Assembly (NCBI GenBank): GCA_951799445.1 | Contig: OX637288.1 | Location: 13,890,501 to 13,954,500 of the forward strand | DNA: 64,000 bases | Reading direction: 5' to 3' | DNA from: Pseudisothecium myosuroides | Lineage: Eukaryota > Streptophyta > Bryopsida > Hypnales > Lembophyllaceae | Part shown: positions 35,757 through 48,130 of the stretch, in pieces | Layout of the letters: the number at the start of each line of letters is the position of its first letter | How positions within the stretch are numbered: position 1 is the first letter of the stretch | The notes under the pieces: generated by a model | Told to the model about the DNA's origin: nothing | The model's input: the letters and a program-made list of their open reading frames with translations, nothing else | The model's database searches: none | Made by a program: the position numbers and the translations under genes

Positions 35757-36053
35757 TAAGGTAGTAGGCTCATAAAGCGACCGGGCTATAAAAACGATCA
35801 TGGCACAAAGGCACATTTTACTTTCTTCCATGTACCAACAATATACATTTCAGGAGGTGGTTGCTTTTAGTGACCACTGCGTTTCAACTTCAAAAATTCG
35901 TTACTAATTCCACGAAGGTCCAAAAAATATGAAACGACTTGGTTTAGATGCAAATTCCATTTGTCTTCCTACAAAAATTTACTGAAAATTGTTTCAGCTT
36001 CCCTGAAATGGCAGACAGCTCTTAGATGGTCGGTTTATGAGCCTACTACCTTA
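35757..36053. mobile_element. MITE of the TAAGGTAGGAGGCTC family, copy 2
   Basis: TAAGGTAGTAGGCTCATAAA and TTTATGAGCCTACTACCTTA enclose 297 bp. The interior is in opposite orientation to copy 1. Confidence 0.75.
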
Positions 36054-36121
36054 CTACACAACTGAAGGCTGTTTATGGACTCTTCAAGCATGTACTACAC
36101 TGAAGAAGTTTTTTTGGTTTT

Positions 36122-36356
36122 GTTTAACCTTGTAAGGACGCGGGGGGTGACCTTGGAAATCATGCATTGTATAACCGTGAGAGTCATTGGAATAAAAAAA
36201 ATCCAAAAGTACTCATTGGAAGTCAAGCTATTGTAGATGTTTTCCACTTTCCACAAAAAACTCCAAGGATGAATAGTTGTAGTTCTGTCCTACATTGGAG
36301 AATCCCTTGTCATTCATCGGACACTTATGGTCCGCGGCGTCCTTACTGGGTTAAAC
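36122..36356. mobile_element. Inverted-repeat MITE with GTTTAACC ends, 235 bp
   Basis: GTTTAACCTTGTAAGGACGC at the left mirrors GCGTCCTTACTGGGTTAAAC at the right. It is GC-rich at both ends. The open frame through it (MYNRESHWN...) is not recognisable. Confidence 0.6.
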
Positions 36357-36869
36357 TTTGTTTTAAACATTGAAGGTGTTTTTTCAGGCAAATGGTTGAA
36401 AGTTTGAAACTATGTTACTTGAGACAGGCAGAAGCTTAGAAAATGGTTCGGAGAGTACGTCTGCAGCTTGAACAAGTCTTGACATGGTTCCTGGCATCAA
36501 CTGTCAGAATGAAAAACAGCACCGTCAGCATCGTCAACAAGAGATAAGGACATAAGGTAAGTTACCCAAGAAACGGAGCAGTTCTTGAGGAATTAATTGG
36601 ACTGAGTTGGCTAAGCCTGTGGATTAGATTGACTTTGCTGACATCACCTGAGTTTTGGGGTTAATAATTGATTCATTAATAGGAAGAATTGTGGGGGTGG
36701 CAACTTCGCAAGTGGATAATTTTTGGTAACGATTCTTTCAAAAAGTCAACCACTTGCTTGAACAACATTTCGATTCTATGAACATTTTTTCTTCATGAAC
36801 ATCACCTAGGCTAAAAAAAGAGAGAGACTCTTTTGACTTCTTACAAGTAAATGGAGCAAGTGTATGGAG

Positions 36870-37180
36870 TAAGGTAAGAGGTACAGGAAACAACCATTTA
36901 CCAGTTGATTGCTGTTTTGGGGAAGCTAAAATCCTTGATTTATTTTTCAGTAAATGTTCATTGAAAGAAATTGGAATTGGCATCTAATTCTAGTGCTTTC
37001 ATGTTATTTGAACCTTCATACAATTAGTTACAAATTTTTGAAGTTGAAATGCAATGGTCACTAAAATTCACTTCCTGAAATGTACACTATTTGTGCATTG
37101 ATGATGCCCTGAGAAAGCAAAATGTACCTCTTTGTTAGAGGACACTTTCAAAGCTTAGAGTGTTTCACAGACCTCCTACC
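36870..37180. mobile_element. MITE of the TAAGGTAGGAGGCTC family, copy 3 (degenerate)
   Basis: The left end TAAGGTAAGAGG and right end CCTCCTACCT are recognisable. The interior shares 'ttttggggaagctaaa' with copy 1. Ends are approximate. Confidence 0.55.
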
Positions 37181-37614
37181 TGAACTACTTGGGTAACCAC
37201 ATATAGTTGATCCAAAAATTTATGCTCTATTGTGTGTAGGTAGTTAAATTTCTTTGACCACTTTAAGAAATGTTACGGGTACTATTGAAAGTTGACCATT
37301 AGAAGCTTTTGTTAGTAATCAAAAAGGAAAAGTATTTAATTCTTAAGAGGTCTTCACTTGGGTCTCTAAAGGTATGTACTTTAGCTGCAAGGTAGAGTCG
37401 GCGAAAAACAATTATTTTGAAGAAAGTAAAAAAAAAGATAGAAAAAAGAGAAATTGTCAAATTCAGTAAACATTAAATGACCAAGTTGTCAAACAAAAAA
37501 ATTGTTCAAAATAAAGTCCAACTGCCATCTAACCTAATTTTTTTTTAATGGCAATGTGAAAGACTTACTTCATTGACATTTGGTGAGAATGAAGGGTATG
37601 TGCAAAGGTTGTTT

Positions 37615-38210
37615 TTTTAATCAAATCTATTATCCATCATGAATCCTCAAAGGGTATGCGGAAAATTTTGAGAATTAAAGCTTGACAACTCATTGTCAAA
37701 ACATAAGAATTGTGCTCTAAATAGAATTTTAGACCTCATTTTGGCATGGTAAAATAACTTTTTTCAAAAAGCTTTAAACTAAAAAAAGTTGGTGAATAAA
37801 GCTAAATTTCATCTACAATAATTCGTTTGTGATTTTGAGCCTCCAAAAAAAAGTTATGGACAAAATTCAAGAAGGATGTTTGAAAATGTCAAAGAAAATG
37901 TCCCTTCCAACTCAGCTCTGAAATTTGTCCATAACTTTTGATTGGAGTCTCAAAATCTCAAATGGATTTTTGGAGATGAAATTTAGCTTGATTTACTACA
38001 TTAACTTAGTTCAAAGTTTTTTGAAAAAAGTTATTCTACAATGCCTAAATGAGGTCTGAAATTCTATTTTGAATATAATTTCTGGTTTTGTCTTAACTAT
38101 CAATGAGCAGTTGAGCTCCTATTAATCGGCTACTATTTACATATCCCATATGGGTTGGAAGGGACATTACCCTACCACCCCACTTATATAAAGATATTTT
38201 CTTCTCAACT
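37615..38210 (-). repeat. Foldback repeat, copy 2 (inverted relative to 18170-18740)
   Basis: Internally palindromic: 'gacctcattttggcatggta' near the left mirrors 'tgcctaaatgaggtctgaaa' near the right. The flank 'cacttatataaagatatttt' is the reverse complement of copy 1's left flank. Confidence 0.65.
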
Positions 38211-39642
38211 ATGAACACACCAAAATCAATGACTTTTGAAGCTAATTGTTGAATATTTTGAATTTATTTGAATATAATGTTGGGTTTTTAATAATTAAAT
38301 TATAAAGTGCCAAATCTACTTTGGAAACTTTAATTAATTATTTGGCATCAATGTGCCGACTTTGCCTTATAGCTATGGTATATACCATTAGTGGAAAATA
38401 AAGTTTGCCAATTATACTTGATTTTGAGATCTTAAATATTGTACTTATCGATTTGCTTTGAAAATGGTCCAATTGGAGAAAGTAAAGTGTTTTTATGATT
38501 TTCACCATTGAAATTTATACATACAAATGTTGATTTGGAGTTATTTGCAATTTCTACTTATCAAATGTAAAAGCAATTGCAGGGTGGATTGTGTAATTAA
38601 TTTGATAGGTCTTTATTTGAAACTTAAGGTTCTTGAAAGTGCATTTTAGTGTGCTAACATAATTTCTAGATGTTTATGTCACCTAGAATCCCAAATAACT
38701 CTTATATGCAAATTTCTCAAACATTGTGGGGAAGGGCAACACTAAAGTGTAGGAAAGGGCACACTAAAAATAGGATATTTACAGTTTTCTTATTACAATC
38801 TCACAACTCCTATGCAATTTTACACAAAAAATTGTTATGCATACTACTTAGCAAACTTTCTAAACATCTACATGGTTAGATTTTGGAATTTTTTTTTGCT
38901 TCATTGGGGATAGTCTTTTTTAAGGTGTTTTTTCATAGGAAAAATACATTTGAAAAGGCTCGGGCACTTAGGGGTTGAAAATCAATGGGATACATGATCC
39001 GCCATCCTATGATAGTTTCAAATGTCTTTGAAGGTATTGAGATTTTTTTAAAGCATCTAGTGATGAAAAAACGTTTAGATTCTCCTCAAAAAAGAAAAAC
39101 TACATTGATTGACTTACTAGTGAGTGGAAAATTAGCATCACCTTAAAAATTAGTATCACTATATTTGAAATATATTTATTATTTATTATTTCAAATCATA
39201 AAAATACAATATTATTTCAACCAACACCAATTCAAAACAATGTCACTTTGATAAATGAGTGTCATGTGGACTATTAGGACAAATTAATGTCCATTTTGAA
39301 GTAATTACTGGATCCAATGTACATTTTTTTGTCTATTTTTTATTCCAAACCAATGTGGTTAGATGCTAAGGACAAGAATATAGGATTATTGAAAGTATTT
39401 GAAAAAACATTTTTGCCGAACCTACGATTTGCATCCAAGCTTAGGATGAAAATTGATTTCGCCAACATTTCTTTATTATAATAAACTACATCACTCAATT
39501 ATTGGATAAACTTTGTAAAAATTGCTAAAAAAATATTGTAATCAAGCATCTTCATCTTGAATTGGATCGACATATGAGCAATTTGCAAAAATCCAACAAA
39601 TTTACTTTGATTGGACCATCCTTGAAAGATAGCTCATTCTTT
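38211..39642. other. Intergenic stretch with one TTAA-family right end
   Basis: I see no gene. Near 38966-38977, CTCGGGCACTTAGGGG followed by TTGA looks like a decayed right end of the TTAA-flanked family. Its left end was not found. Confidence 0.35.
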
Positions 39643-39956
39643 GAGGTAGGAAGTCTATAAAGTGCTCGGGCTCTAAAAGTGTCCATCTTTTGAATTGTAA
39701 GCCATTTGCCCATTTTGCTTTTCTATTGCATCAACAATATACAAATAGTATACATTTCAGGTAATTAATACTATTAGTGACCACTGCATTCCAATTTCAA
39801 AAATATATAACTAATTCCACAAAGGTCCAAAAAAAATTTGAAACAACTTGGGTTAGATGCCAATTTTATTTTTCTTTCAAAGAAATTTATTGAAAATATT
39901 TCAAAAAGTCTAACCTCCCTAAATTAATTTCCATCTCTTCAATGACCTCTTACCTC
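39643..39956. mobile_element. MITE of the TAAGGTAGGAGGCTC family, copy 4 (degenerate)
   Basis: The ends GAGGTAGGAAGTC and GACCTCTTACCTC are inverted. 'ggtccaaaaaaaatttgaaa' and the 'ccgggct'-like start are shared with copy 2. Boundaries approximate. Confidence 0.5.
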
Positions 39957-40650
39957 AGCGCATCGCCACTGGTTGTATTCCAAATGACCACGGTACTAAT
40001 AAGTAGCAAGGCACTTATTGTCCCATAAGATGAGGATATGCTGTGGCCACCCAATGATCTCCAACAACAACATGCTAAAATTGGATTGGGCATCATTATT
40101 CAATTGCCACCAAGGCGCTAAAGCACAAGGAATGCCATCGTAGTGCTTTTGTGAAGTCAATAACTGAAGGCTATTCCTTGAAATGAAAGAGATAGAGAGA
40201 ATTTTTCAATAAGGAAAGTACTAGCTTGTTTTGGGGAGCTAGAAGGTTGATATTTTTTTTGAGTTAGAAGGTTGATGTAATGAATAATGTATGGTTCTTT
40301 AATCAATTTGATGAGATTGTTTCCAAAGCATATTGCTCTCAACTTTTACATGAATTATGTATATGGCATAAATCAAATGTTTGTGCATTATATTTAAAAT
40401 GTCATTTTTATTTAAAAATTTATTGAATCTATTTCCCAGTTTTTTTTCAAAATGGTCTTGCAATCAATGGAGGTTAGAATCTTGAATATTATAATCTTAG
40501 ATTTATTAGGAAAAACTCATAGAAGAATAGAATCTACTTGTTTTGAAGATGAGTTTTGAATTAAGTTTATGCCAACATGAACACATTACCAAGGGATAAG
40601 AGTAAAAACTTTATCTTTTACATTATAAATATCTATTACATATGCATGTA

Positions 40651-40775
40651 CTTATTAATATTTATAGGATCTTTGATTTTATTTTTATCTTGTATATTAT
40701 ATATACATATAATTTATCTATTATTTATACATACACTTATTAATATTTATAGGATCTCTAATTTTATTTATAATA
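40651..40775. repeat. AT-rich direct repeat
   Basis: 'cttattaatatttataggat' occurs at about 40651 and again at about 40737, giving an ~86-bp period. The hydrophobic open frame across it is an artefact of low-complexity AT-rich DNA. Confidence 0.6.
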
Positions 40776-41099
40776 TAAATTCTTATATAATCTTATATTC
40801 TTATGTATATATTCTTTCATTATTTATTGTTCAGGATTCTCTCCTCCCTTTAAGAATATAAGGTGTTTATATTGTAAACAATTGGTTTGAAAGCATCCCA
40901 AGATAGTTGAAGGTTATGCATTGGAACAAGGTTTATGACTTGAGTTTTTATTTTTATTTTCCTTATTTTTCTCCTTTAAAAATTCATAGTGATTACAAAA
41001 TTCTCCAAAAAATAGACATATTTTTTGATTCATGGATCTTCAAAATTTAGGGCATAGCAAGTTTCTTTTAAGTTACATCTTTTATATATAGTTGCTTAA

Positions 41100-41741
41100 C
41101 CCCTAAATGCCCAAGTCCTTTTTTGAGCTTCTAGGAATTTGCTCTAAATTGAACAAAAAGTCAACATTTTGATAAGTTCATTTAGTTTTTTATTTTAACC
41201 GTACAAATTCAAACCAGACATGTTAGAGGTCACATAGGAAAAACAACAAAAACAATATCACTTATGAATTGAAAGTTATTATATTTGAACTCGAGGGGGT
41301 TAAAAATGCAAAAGTGACTTGAAGTCTTTCAATCCTCTTTTCACATGCCAAATCTAAAAATTTGGTCAACAAAAAAATATGAGGTTAAGGGACCTAACAT
41401 GCATAACCCCAATCAATTTACGACTTCTCAAAATCTACTCTACAATTTTTTTAAATGAATTTCTAATGTGATTTTTTCTCCAAGATCTAGTGTATTTGAG
41501 GCTCATTTACAAGAGCCCTCAACACTATGGAAAGTCAAGATTGCAATGGGTACCCTTGAACAAAATCTTGAATAGAAAAATTATAAGCCATCATTTTCAA
41601 AATTAGACTTTTGACGCTAAAGTAAGACTTCAAAAGGAATTTTTCAAAAATATAAATTACTAAAAATAACAATTTGGTAAGGTTTTATTTAACTTCAAAG
41701 TTTTGTTGACACCCAAATTGGGTGCCTTGGGCATTTAGGAG
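41100..41741. mobile_element. TTAA-flanked (piggyBac-like) element, 642 bp
   Basis: TTAA (41096-41099), then CCCCTAAATGCCCAAGTCC at the left; CCTTGGGCATTTAGGAG, then TTAA (41742-41745) at the right. It is nearly the same sequence, length and orientation as 61033-61677. Confidence 0.7.
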
Positions 41742-42879
41742 TTAATCAATGTAATGAATAGAATAGCACATCTACTGAAAAGAACAACATAATTGCTTCT
41801 CCTCAACCTCAAAGAAGTTCTTTCCCTTCGTTACACGCACACCACTACCTTCCATTGCATCCATGGGTGATTGCAAGAAACACTTATACTATTTGTTGCG
41901 TTTTGCATTTTTGGACTTTTAGTACTTTTTGTACTATGAGTCACCTTCAGTAGTATTGAAGGTATGGAACATAAAATTTGAATGGTCAACTGGATTTCAA
42001 ATTTACTATTTTGACAACATGTGATGTTCATCATTGGATGACAAAAATGGATGGAAAACACTTAATTTGCCATTAAAAAACAATTTATATTAGCATATAG
42101 AAGGTATTACGAGCTCTAGCAATACTATTGGGTCTTTTTGTGTACCTTGAAGTACTATTTTGAGCCACATGCTACAGTTTACCTTAGAAAATGAGACTTT
42201 CATGTTTCTATTTTTGAAAATTAGGAATTGAGTTTGAAAATTTTATTTTAAAAATGGCCATTGTTGCCGACTAAGAGCAAAGTAGGAAGATCAAAGTTAG
42301 AACTAAAAAATCATTTTTAATTTAACATAAATTCAACCTGAATATAGCACACTTTAGGCCAATATAAAACAACCTTGGAAAATGTTTTTGGAAATACCTC
42401 TCTTGAAAAGGTGTATTCCTATTAGAAGAGCTAGTCTACCAAGTTTGATGATGTAACTCTTCAAAAAAGGTACTCAATAGTACTAAAAATCACCAAAACC
42501 GCATGTGTGACATATATATTCAAAATTTAGTTTCACCTATTAAATTAATTTTGAAAAAATTAAAATAATTCAAATGCATTTTCTATTGCTTTAGAAAGCT
42601 TGCTTTTGAATTTCATGTTCATTCAATCATTTTTGCAATACTTATGGCACAAAACAACTTCCGCATTGAATGTGTGACAGAAAATAGTACATGTGTTTCT
42701 TGCAATCACCCCCATATCAACATCCACCGTGGCCATAGTCTACGTTGACCAAGTTAGTGTGAGTGTAAAACTACCCTCTACAAAGGCCCTTTGTTGGTAA
42801 GTAAATGTGAAAGTGACAAGAAGAACAACAAAAATTGTACCAAAATCAGGTATTGGTGTGGAGCTATTTGGCACTAAAG

Positions 42880-43130
42880 TGGGTACCCCAAAACCGCCAC
42901 TTTTTGCTAGTTAGCCTAATTACTATTATTAGATTGATCAAATTTTCATATATTCTTGTTGGCAAGTGAAAGGAGGTTCCAATGCACCAGAGAAGACGAC
43001 ATTTGGATATTGTATGCAATAAAGAACAAAGCTTGGTTCTAAAATGGTTTCTTCCACACAGGTGCAGAATTGATTTTGGAGATGTACACAGAATAAAGAT
43101 GGCGGTTCAAGATCTTTCGAGGTACCTACG
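42880..43130. mobile_element. MITE with GTACNCCC ends, copy 2 (inverted relative to 20230-20516)
   Basis: The reverse complement of the 20.2-kb MITE: 'aaccgccactttttgctag', 'gtgaaaggaggttccaatg' and 'ttggatattgtatgcaa' are all shared. The ends are less complete than in copy 1. Confidence 0.65.
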
Positions 43131-43948
43131 TTTAGTCAAGCACGGCAAGCACTAAGTGCCCTTGCCAGGCCTTTTGGATGGCGATGCTCTTCGTTCTCTC
43201 ATTCTCTGCATTCCAAGAAGGCAAGAACATGCACACCATCTTCAGAAGACCTTCCCAAAGTGCTTCTGATATCCAAAACACGTTCATCACCTGAACATTA
43301 CTCTACACAGGCATTAAGAGATTACCCCCCAAAGTCCTTTTTTGGGTGTCCAACGGATCCAAAAATGGAGGCCACTACAGCCATGCTCTAAGACTCGTGC
43401 TCACCACGCCGCGTTCTCTGTCAACTCCGCAGACCTCGTTGACAACTCCTCATCGGCTGCCTTCGCACTCCGAGTTCTCTGTGCACTACAATACCGCAAA
43501 TCATAAATGAGAGGAATGCCCGGGGCACAGGAAGTCACCAACTTTGAATCCATCCACTATCCGTGCCTGTCGGGATCACGCAATACTGGTAGAATGAAAT
43601 CAAAAGTATTCATTTACTCCCCTCCAAATAAAATCCAAATAAAACGAAAATCCTTCGCAGTGTGTTTCCTTAGCACGCTTGTGTCAAAAAAAATAAAAAA
43701 TAAAACGAAAATCCAAATTATTGCTCATGACAACTGCAAAGAGGAAACAGAATTGGCGCCCTTGTTCCGATTAGCATCCAGCGTTGACGCAGCCATTGAC
43801 ATTTGCATCCCCCGTTGACCTGAAAACGTCAGAGCTATGGTCATCCTTCACAGGAATTATAGCAACTGGGTGGTCATCTCTCATGAAAATAGCAACTATT
43901 ATAGCCAGTAGCTGCTCTTCCACGAAGTTGAGGTCTGGAAGGTGCTCT
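43131..43948. other. Upstream region of the peroxidase gene
   Basis: GC-richer than the DNA to its left. Short open frames overlap here in several frames without family resemblance. It probably holds the peroxidase promoter and perhaps gene or repeat remnants that I cannot identify. Confidence 0.4.
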
Positions 43949-43956
43949 TATATAAA
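43949..43956 (+). promoter_or_regulatory. Candidate TATA box of the peroxidase gene
   Basis: TATATAAA lies 164-171 bp upstream of the chosen ATG at 44120, in GC-balanced sequence where such a motif stands out. This would place transcription start near 43980 with a 5' leader of about 140 bases. Position and motif only; not demonstrated. Confidence 0.45.
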
Positions 43957-44119
43957 CTGTACGGGAAGTGAGCTTGGAACGTGCCTCATTCGCTCCATCC
44001 CAGCTTGAATACGCTGCATTGCATTGCTTGCAGTGTAAGGTAAAGCGCAGCACTTCAGCTGGTGGTGTATCACTCTTGCAGTGGTGAGAGATTCGCTCTT
44101 GTCTCTGCTAGTTTGGAGA

Positions 44120-45907
44120 ATGGGGCCCCAGATGAGAGTGAGTTTGGTGGCACTACTAGTGCTGGCGACGGTTGCATGGAGCAATGTGCGTGGAGTGGAG
44201 GCCAAATACGGGGCCAAATTGAGGTATAACTTCTACGGGTATACTTGTCCCAGAGTGGAGGATATTGTGTACCAGTCGATGAAGGCGTCGTATGCCAAGG
44301 ACAATACTGTGGCACCTGGAATCCTTCGACTCATCTTCCATGACTGCTTTGTCCGGGTAAGCATGTAGTCAGTGACATATCAATGCAAGCATCTGTTCCT
44401 CACAGTCCCTCTATTTCCACCTATCTCAGTCTTAGTCCTTCTCGTCAAGTCATCGATCATAGTACTAGTACTACAAACAGCGTCAGAAAGAGAACACGGG
44501 CCGGGGATCCTAGCTGTTTCAATCCACTCCTTAAATTAGAACCATTGCTTCGTTACTTACTGTTTCTTCAGCAACCGGGGATTAGCGCTAGTGTCACTAC
44601 TGCCAAGGGTCCAGTTGTTTGGAATGTGGTTAAGTTACTAATTAATGCCGAATGCACGAGATATTTTGGGAAATAAAACTTTAGCTCTAAGTTGTGGTTG
44701 CTCGCATTTGTACATGTCATTTGACATTTAAAGTAGGGGAATTGGAAGAAGTGTAGCTTGTAGGTGTTGTGACCTTAATCCGTATTATCACATTTGTGTA
44801 AGTCATGTTTCGTTCATGGAGCATATGATCGAGCTCATTGCATTCATGAGATGGTGATATATGAGAAAATAGATCGAATTGTGGACTGAATCCGTGTTCG
44901 GCCGTCCAAACGGCAGGGATGCGACGGGTCCGTGTTGCTAGCAGGGAGCACCACCGAGAGATCTGCTCTGAACAACGCTGGGCTCCACGGATTCGAAGCC
45001 ATCGACGCGGCCAAGGCCGCAGTGGAGAAGGCCTGCCCAGGAGTGGTCTCCTGCGCCGACATTCTAGCGTTCGCCTCTCGCGACACGGTGAAACTGACGA
45101 AGGGAGTGGGCTGGAGCGTGCCCGCAGGTCGCCGCGACGGCCGAGTGTCCATTGCGCAGGAGGCGCTCGACAACTTGCCACCCGCCACTTTCAACAGCTC
45201 GCAGCTCATCGACAACTTCGCTGAGAAGGGCCTGTCCGCAGCGCAGATGGTCGACCTCTCAGGTACCCATACTAACCAATCTAAAGGTAGAGACTGACTG
45301 CATTAACCATACAGTACGTAAGTGGCTCCATTGACCATGCAGGTGACCTTCGATTTGTGGTGAGTGTGAAAATAATTGATCCATTAATTACAAGAGTTTA
45401 CTAGTGTATACTATTCTATCATTCCTGGACATTGACTTCAAAATTGCCGTAGATGGACATTTTGGATTTCTCCTGTGGAATTTTCAGTCCTGACGAGGTG
45501 TGTGTATATGTATTCTAGGGTCCCACACTATTGGAGTGACGCATTGCGTGCAGTTGCGTGACAGAATCTTTCCCCCCATCGTCGACCCTACCATGCCCAA
45601 GGACCTGTTGGCGAGAATGCAGAAGGCGTGCCCTGCGATCACCACCCCGAATCCTCTGGTTATCGATCAATACTCCGTAAACACATTTGACACGAAGTAC
45701 TTCCAGAATATCAAGAATGGCTATGGCCTCATGACCTCCGACCAAAGTCTGTACAGGGACCCTCGCACTGCCCCCTACGTGATTAAGAATCTGAACCAAA
45801 ACACGTTCAATTATCGATTCGCTTCGGCTATGGTGGCCATGACCAACATCCAGCCCAAGACGGGCACGGAGGGGGAAATTCGTAAGCTCTGCCAGTTTGT
45901 GAACTAG
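44120..45907 (+). CDS. Class III (secretory plant) peroxidase, 323 aa, 3 exons
   Basis: A heme peroxidase that uses H2O2 to oxidise phenolics in the cell wall or apoplast. Exons: 44120-44356, 44917-45262, 45519-45907, all with GT/AG introns and continuous frame. A hydrophobic signal peptide (MRVSLVALLVLATVAW...) is followed by the mature start. The distal heme site RLIFHDCFVR lies at the exon 1-2 junction (GCDGSVLL follows). The SCADI motif, the VPAGRRDGR segment and the proximal heme site LSGSHTIGVTHC (exon 2-3 junction) are present. All eight expected cysteines are there (YTCP, HDC, GCD, KACPG, SCADI, THC, KACPA, KLC), and FNSS is a possible N-glycosylation site. The length is typical of the family. 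The start is 44120; an in-frame ATG at 44132 is equally plausible, and one at 44081 is less so. The gene looks intact; its substrate cannot be told. Confidence 0.93.
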
Positions 45908-46121
45908 TGGTGAACTTGGACGTCTGATTTCTTGAGTGTTCAGGTGTAGGTGTCGAGTGAACGCATGCATTAATGGCTAACTAGTTCAGTAGCCGGTACG
46001 ATCTATGCACAAAGCCGGTCCCTGATTGAGGACTAGAATTCTTTTGAGCGACTGTCGGTGTACGCTGGACGTTGTTCGTCAATTCTTAGTAGGAGATTGT
46101 TGTTATTTTATAGATTCCAGA

Positions 46122-46127
46122 AATAAA
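46122..46127 (+). terminator. Candidate polyadenylation signal of the peroxidase gene
   Basis: AATAAA lies 215 bp after the stop codon, just before a TTAA-flanked transposon at 46170. The 3' end of the transcript probably falls between the two. Confidence 0.5.
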
Positions 46128-46169
46128 ACTTGCAAGCCCACAGGTTCTTGTTTACGATTTTTAACTTAA

Positions 46170-47119
46170 CCCCTAAAGGCCCAAGGCCTTATTTCTGCCA
46201 AAAAACAGTCAAAACTGCCATTCCTATAGCAAAACGTAAAAAAAAATTAAAATTGTTTTTTTTTCCACATTTAACCGTAGGATCTTACACCTAATTGGTA
46301 TGAGAATGTGTACAAAAAATTTCAGAATTTTTGACCGCAGAATTTTTGACCGCACAGATTGCAAGATATCGGCATTTAAAGTGGAAAAAACAAGTTTTTC
46401 AGCACATTGCGGGACCAGATTTTTTGACTTTAAACATTTTAAACTTAAAATTTTTGCAGTACAGCGTTTTGAGCTTTAAATCTTTGTAGTGGAGAATTGA
46501 GTTGAGAGTCTAGAGGAAAAAAAAAAACTCAAAAAAACTTAATTTTCGTCCTTAAAAAAATTGTTAAGTAGAAGTACGTACGAGATAGAAGGAAAATCTA
46601 AAATACTAATATCTCTTAGATGGAATTAAAATGCACTAATCCCAATGGTGAGATTGTTCTAGCAAGTAAACTAAACCATTCCAAAAAAAAAAAAATTGAA
46701 AAATTTGAAAAATTGCATTCAGAAATGAGTCCTACAAGTTATTTTTTTCAAGAAGATGATCAAACTGCCCAAAAAACAAGAATGTCCATAACTTTTTCAT
46801 AACACATCCAAATGAAATGAATCAAAGCTTTCCAGATAGCCAAAAATATAATCTATGAGAAAAAAAATATTAAAAAAAAAATTCAAATTTTTGTCCGTTT
46901 TTTTATTGCTGCCTGGGCTGCCCCCGTCCCCTGTTTTGAGCTTATTTGGTCATAACTTTTTTTCCCGGGCACCGATCGAGAAAAAAATTATATTCCCACA
47001 AAGCTTATCAGTTTTTCTATCTTCAAAAAAAATTTCAAAAAATCAGAACACAATTTCAGCCCATAGGTACCTGCCCGAAAACGCATTTGTCCCCTGAAGG
47101 GACAACGGGCTTTTAGGGG
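46170..47119. mobile_element. TTAA-flanked (piggyBac-like) element, 950 bp
   Basis: TTAA (46166-46169), then CCCCTAAAGGCCCAAGGCC at the left; ACGGGCTTTTAGGGG, then TTAA (47120-47123) at the right. It is one of the best-preserved copies, and its left ~130 bp are nearly identical to the copy entering at 63865. No transposase; the open frames are short and low-complexity. It begins directly after the peroxidase 3' end. Confidence 0.7.
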
Positions 47120-47123
47120 TTAA

Positions 47124-48130
47124 CACCATTGCAAATTTTTGTACGGTCATTGTCTGCTCTATGTATAAAACAATCTTGTTTGATTATTGGCCAGGCATTT
47201 GCATGTTGAATTATCGGTATGTCAGGGAATGTATCCAACAAATTATCTTCTACATTCCTGTTAAAGAACCTAACAAGGATTCCTGTAACAAACAGAAAAA
47301 GACGTCGATTCGGAGCTCATCTGACATGCCTCCAGCAATTGGGACTATACTAAGCTTAAAGTCTGTTCTCATGAAGTGATGTTGGCGCGGATCTTAGCTT
47401 TCAGTTATGAAATGAATATAGGTCATAGTTAGGCCTGCATGTGTTAAAATCATCCCCAACTCCGAGCGCCAACATATTTGAAGCAGGAATGTGACCGACG
47501 CACTGATCTCTACAACACCATCTCCCAAGCTTCGCCCAAGAAGCCTAAGTAGTGACACCATAGCGGCACCGCAAAGTCAGTGAAGAAGCTCTCACCGATT
47601 CAATTCAATATTTTAGGAACTGGGCAATAAAATCAAAACACGATAAAAAAAATACAGAACGACTCGATGCGAATGCAATAAGGATTTCAAATCCTTGTAA
47701 CTTGGGGCAACTACCGAATGTGTGCCAAATCATATGAAATGCGGGTAAACGAGGTCTCCACTCCAGAACTGCTCGAATTTATCACTAGGGAAATCCATGG
47801 CAGCACGTCAGGATTCGGGACTCTGAATTCCACATAGTTAGGATTAAAAGTCAAGGACAGGAACCCTGATCTTCACTTGCAGCCTTTATCACAAAGAACA
47901 AGCAGCGGGTTTTAGTTCAGCTTCAATTTTTTCCGTTTTCCAACGCTTCTCAGTTACATACATGATGCTGAAAACAGAGAGAGTCGAAAGTAAAAACACA
48001 GTCTAAGAACTGGTTGGCAAAAATGCAGTCCGAAAACTGGAATCTGAGATATTCCACTGTTTTCTGTTACATTGGTTCCAGAAATCTGCCATTTCCGCAA
48101 AGAAATTGTTATCATTAATCTGAATTGACA
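47124..48130. other. Intergenic region between the element at 46.2-47.1 kb and the DUF2921 gene
   Basis: No gene seen. The part nearest 48131 should hold the 3' UTR of the minus-strand DUF2921 gene; I saw no clear canonical poly(A) signal on that strand. Confidence 0.4.

Noticed and set aside
40577..40861. Hydrophobic 94-aa open frame resembling a membrane protein
   Set aside because: It is Ile/Tyr/Leu-rich because the DNA is low-complexity AT-rich with an 86-bp direct repeat; no family resemblance.
46166..46180. CCCTAAA as interstitial telomere repeat
   Set aside because: Only single units occur, always at TTAA-flanked element ends; there is no tandem telomeric array.
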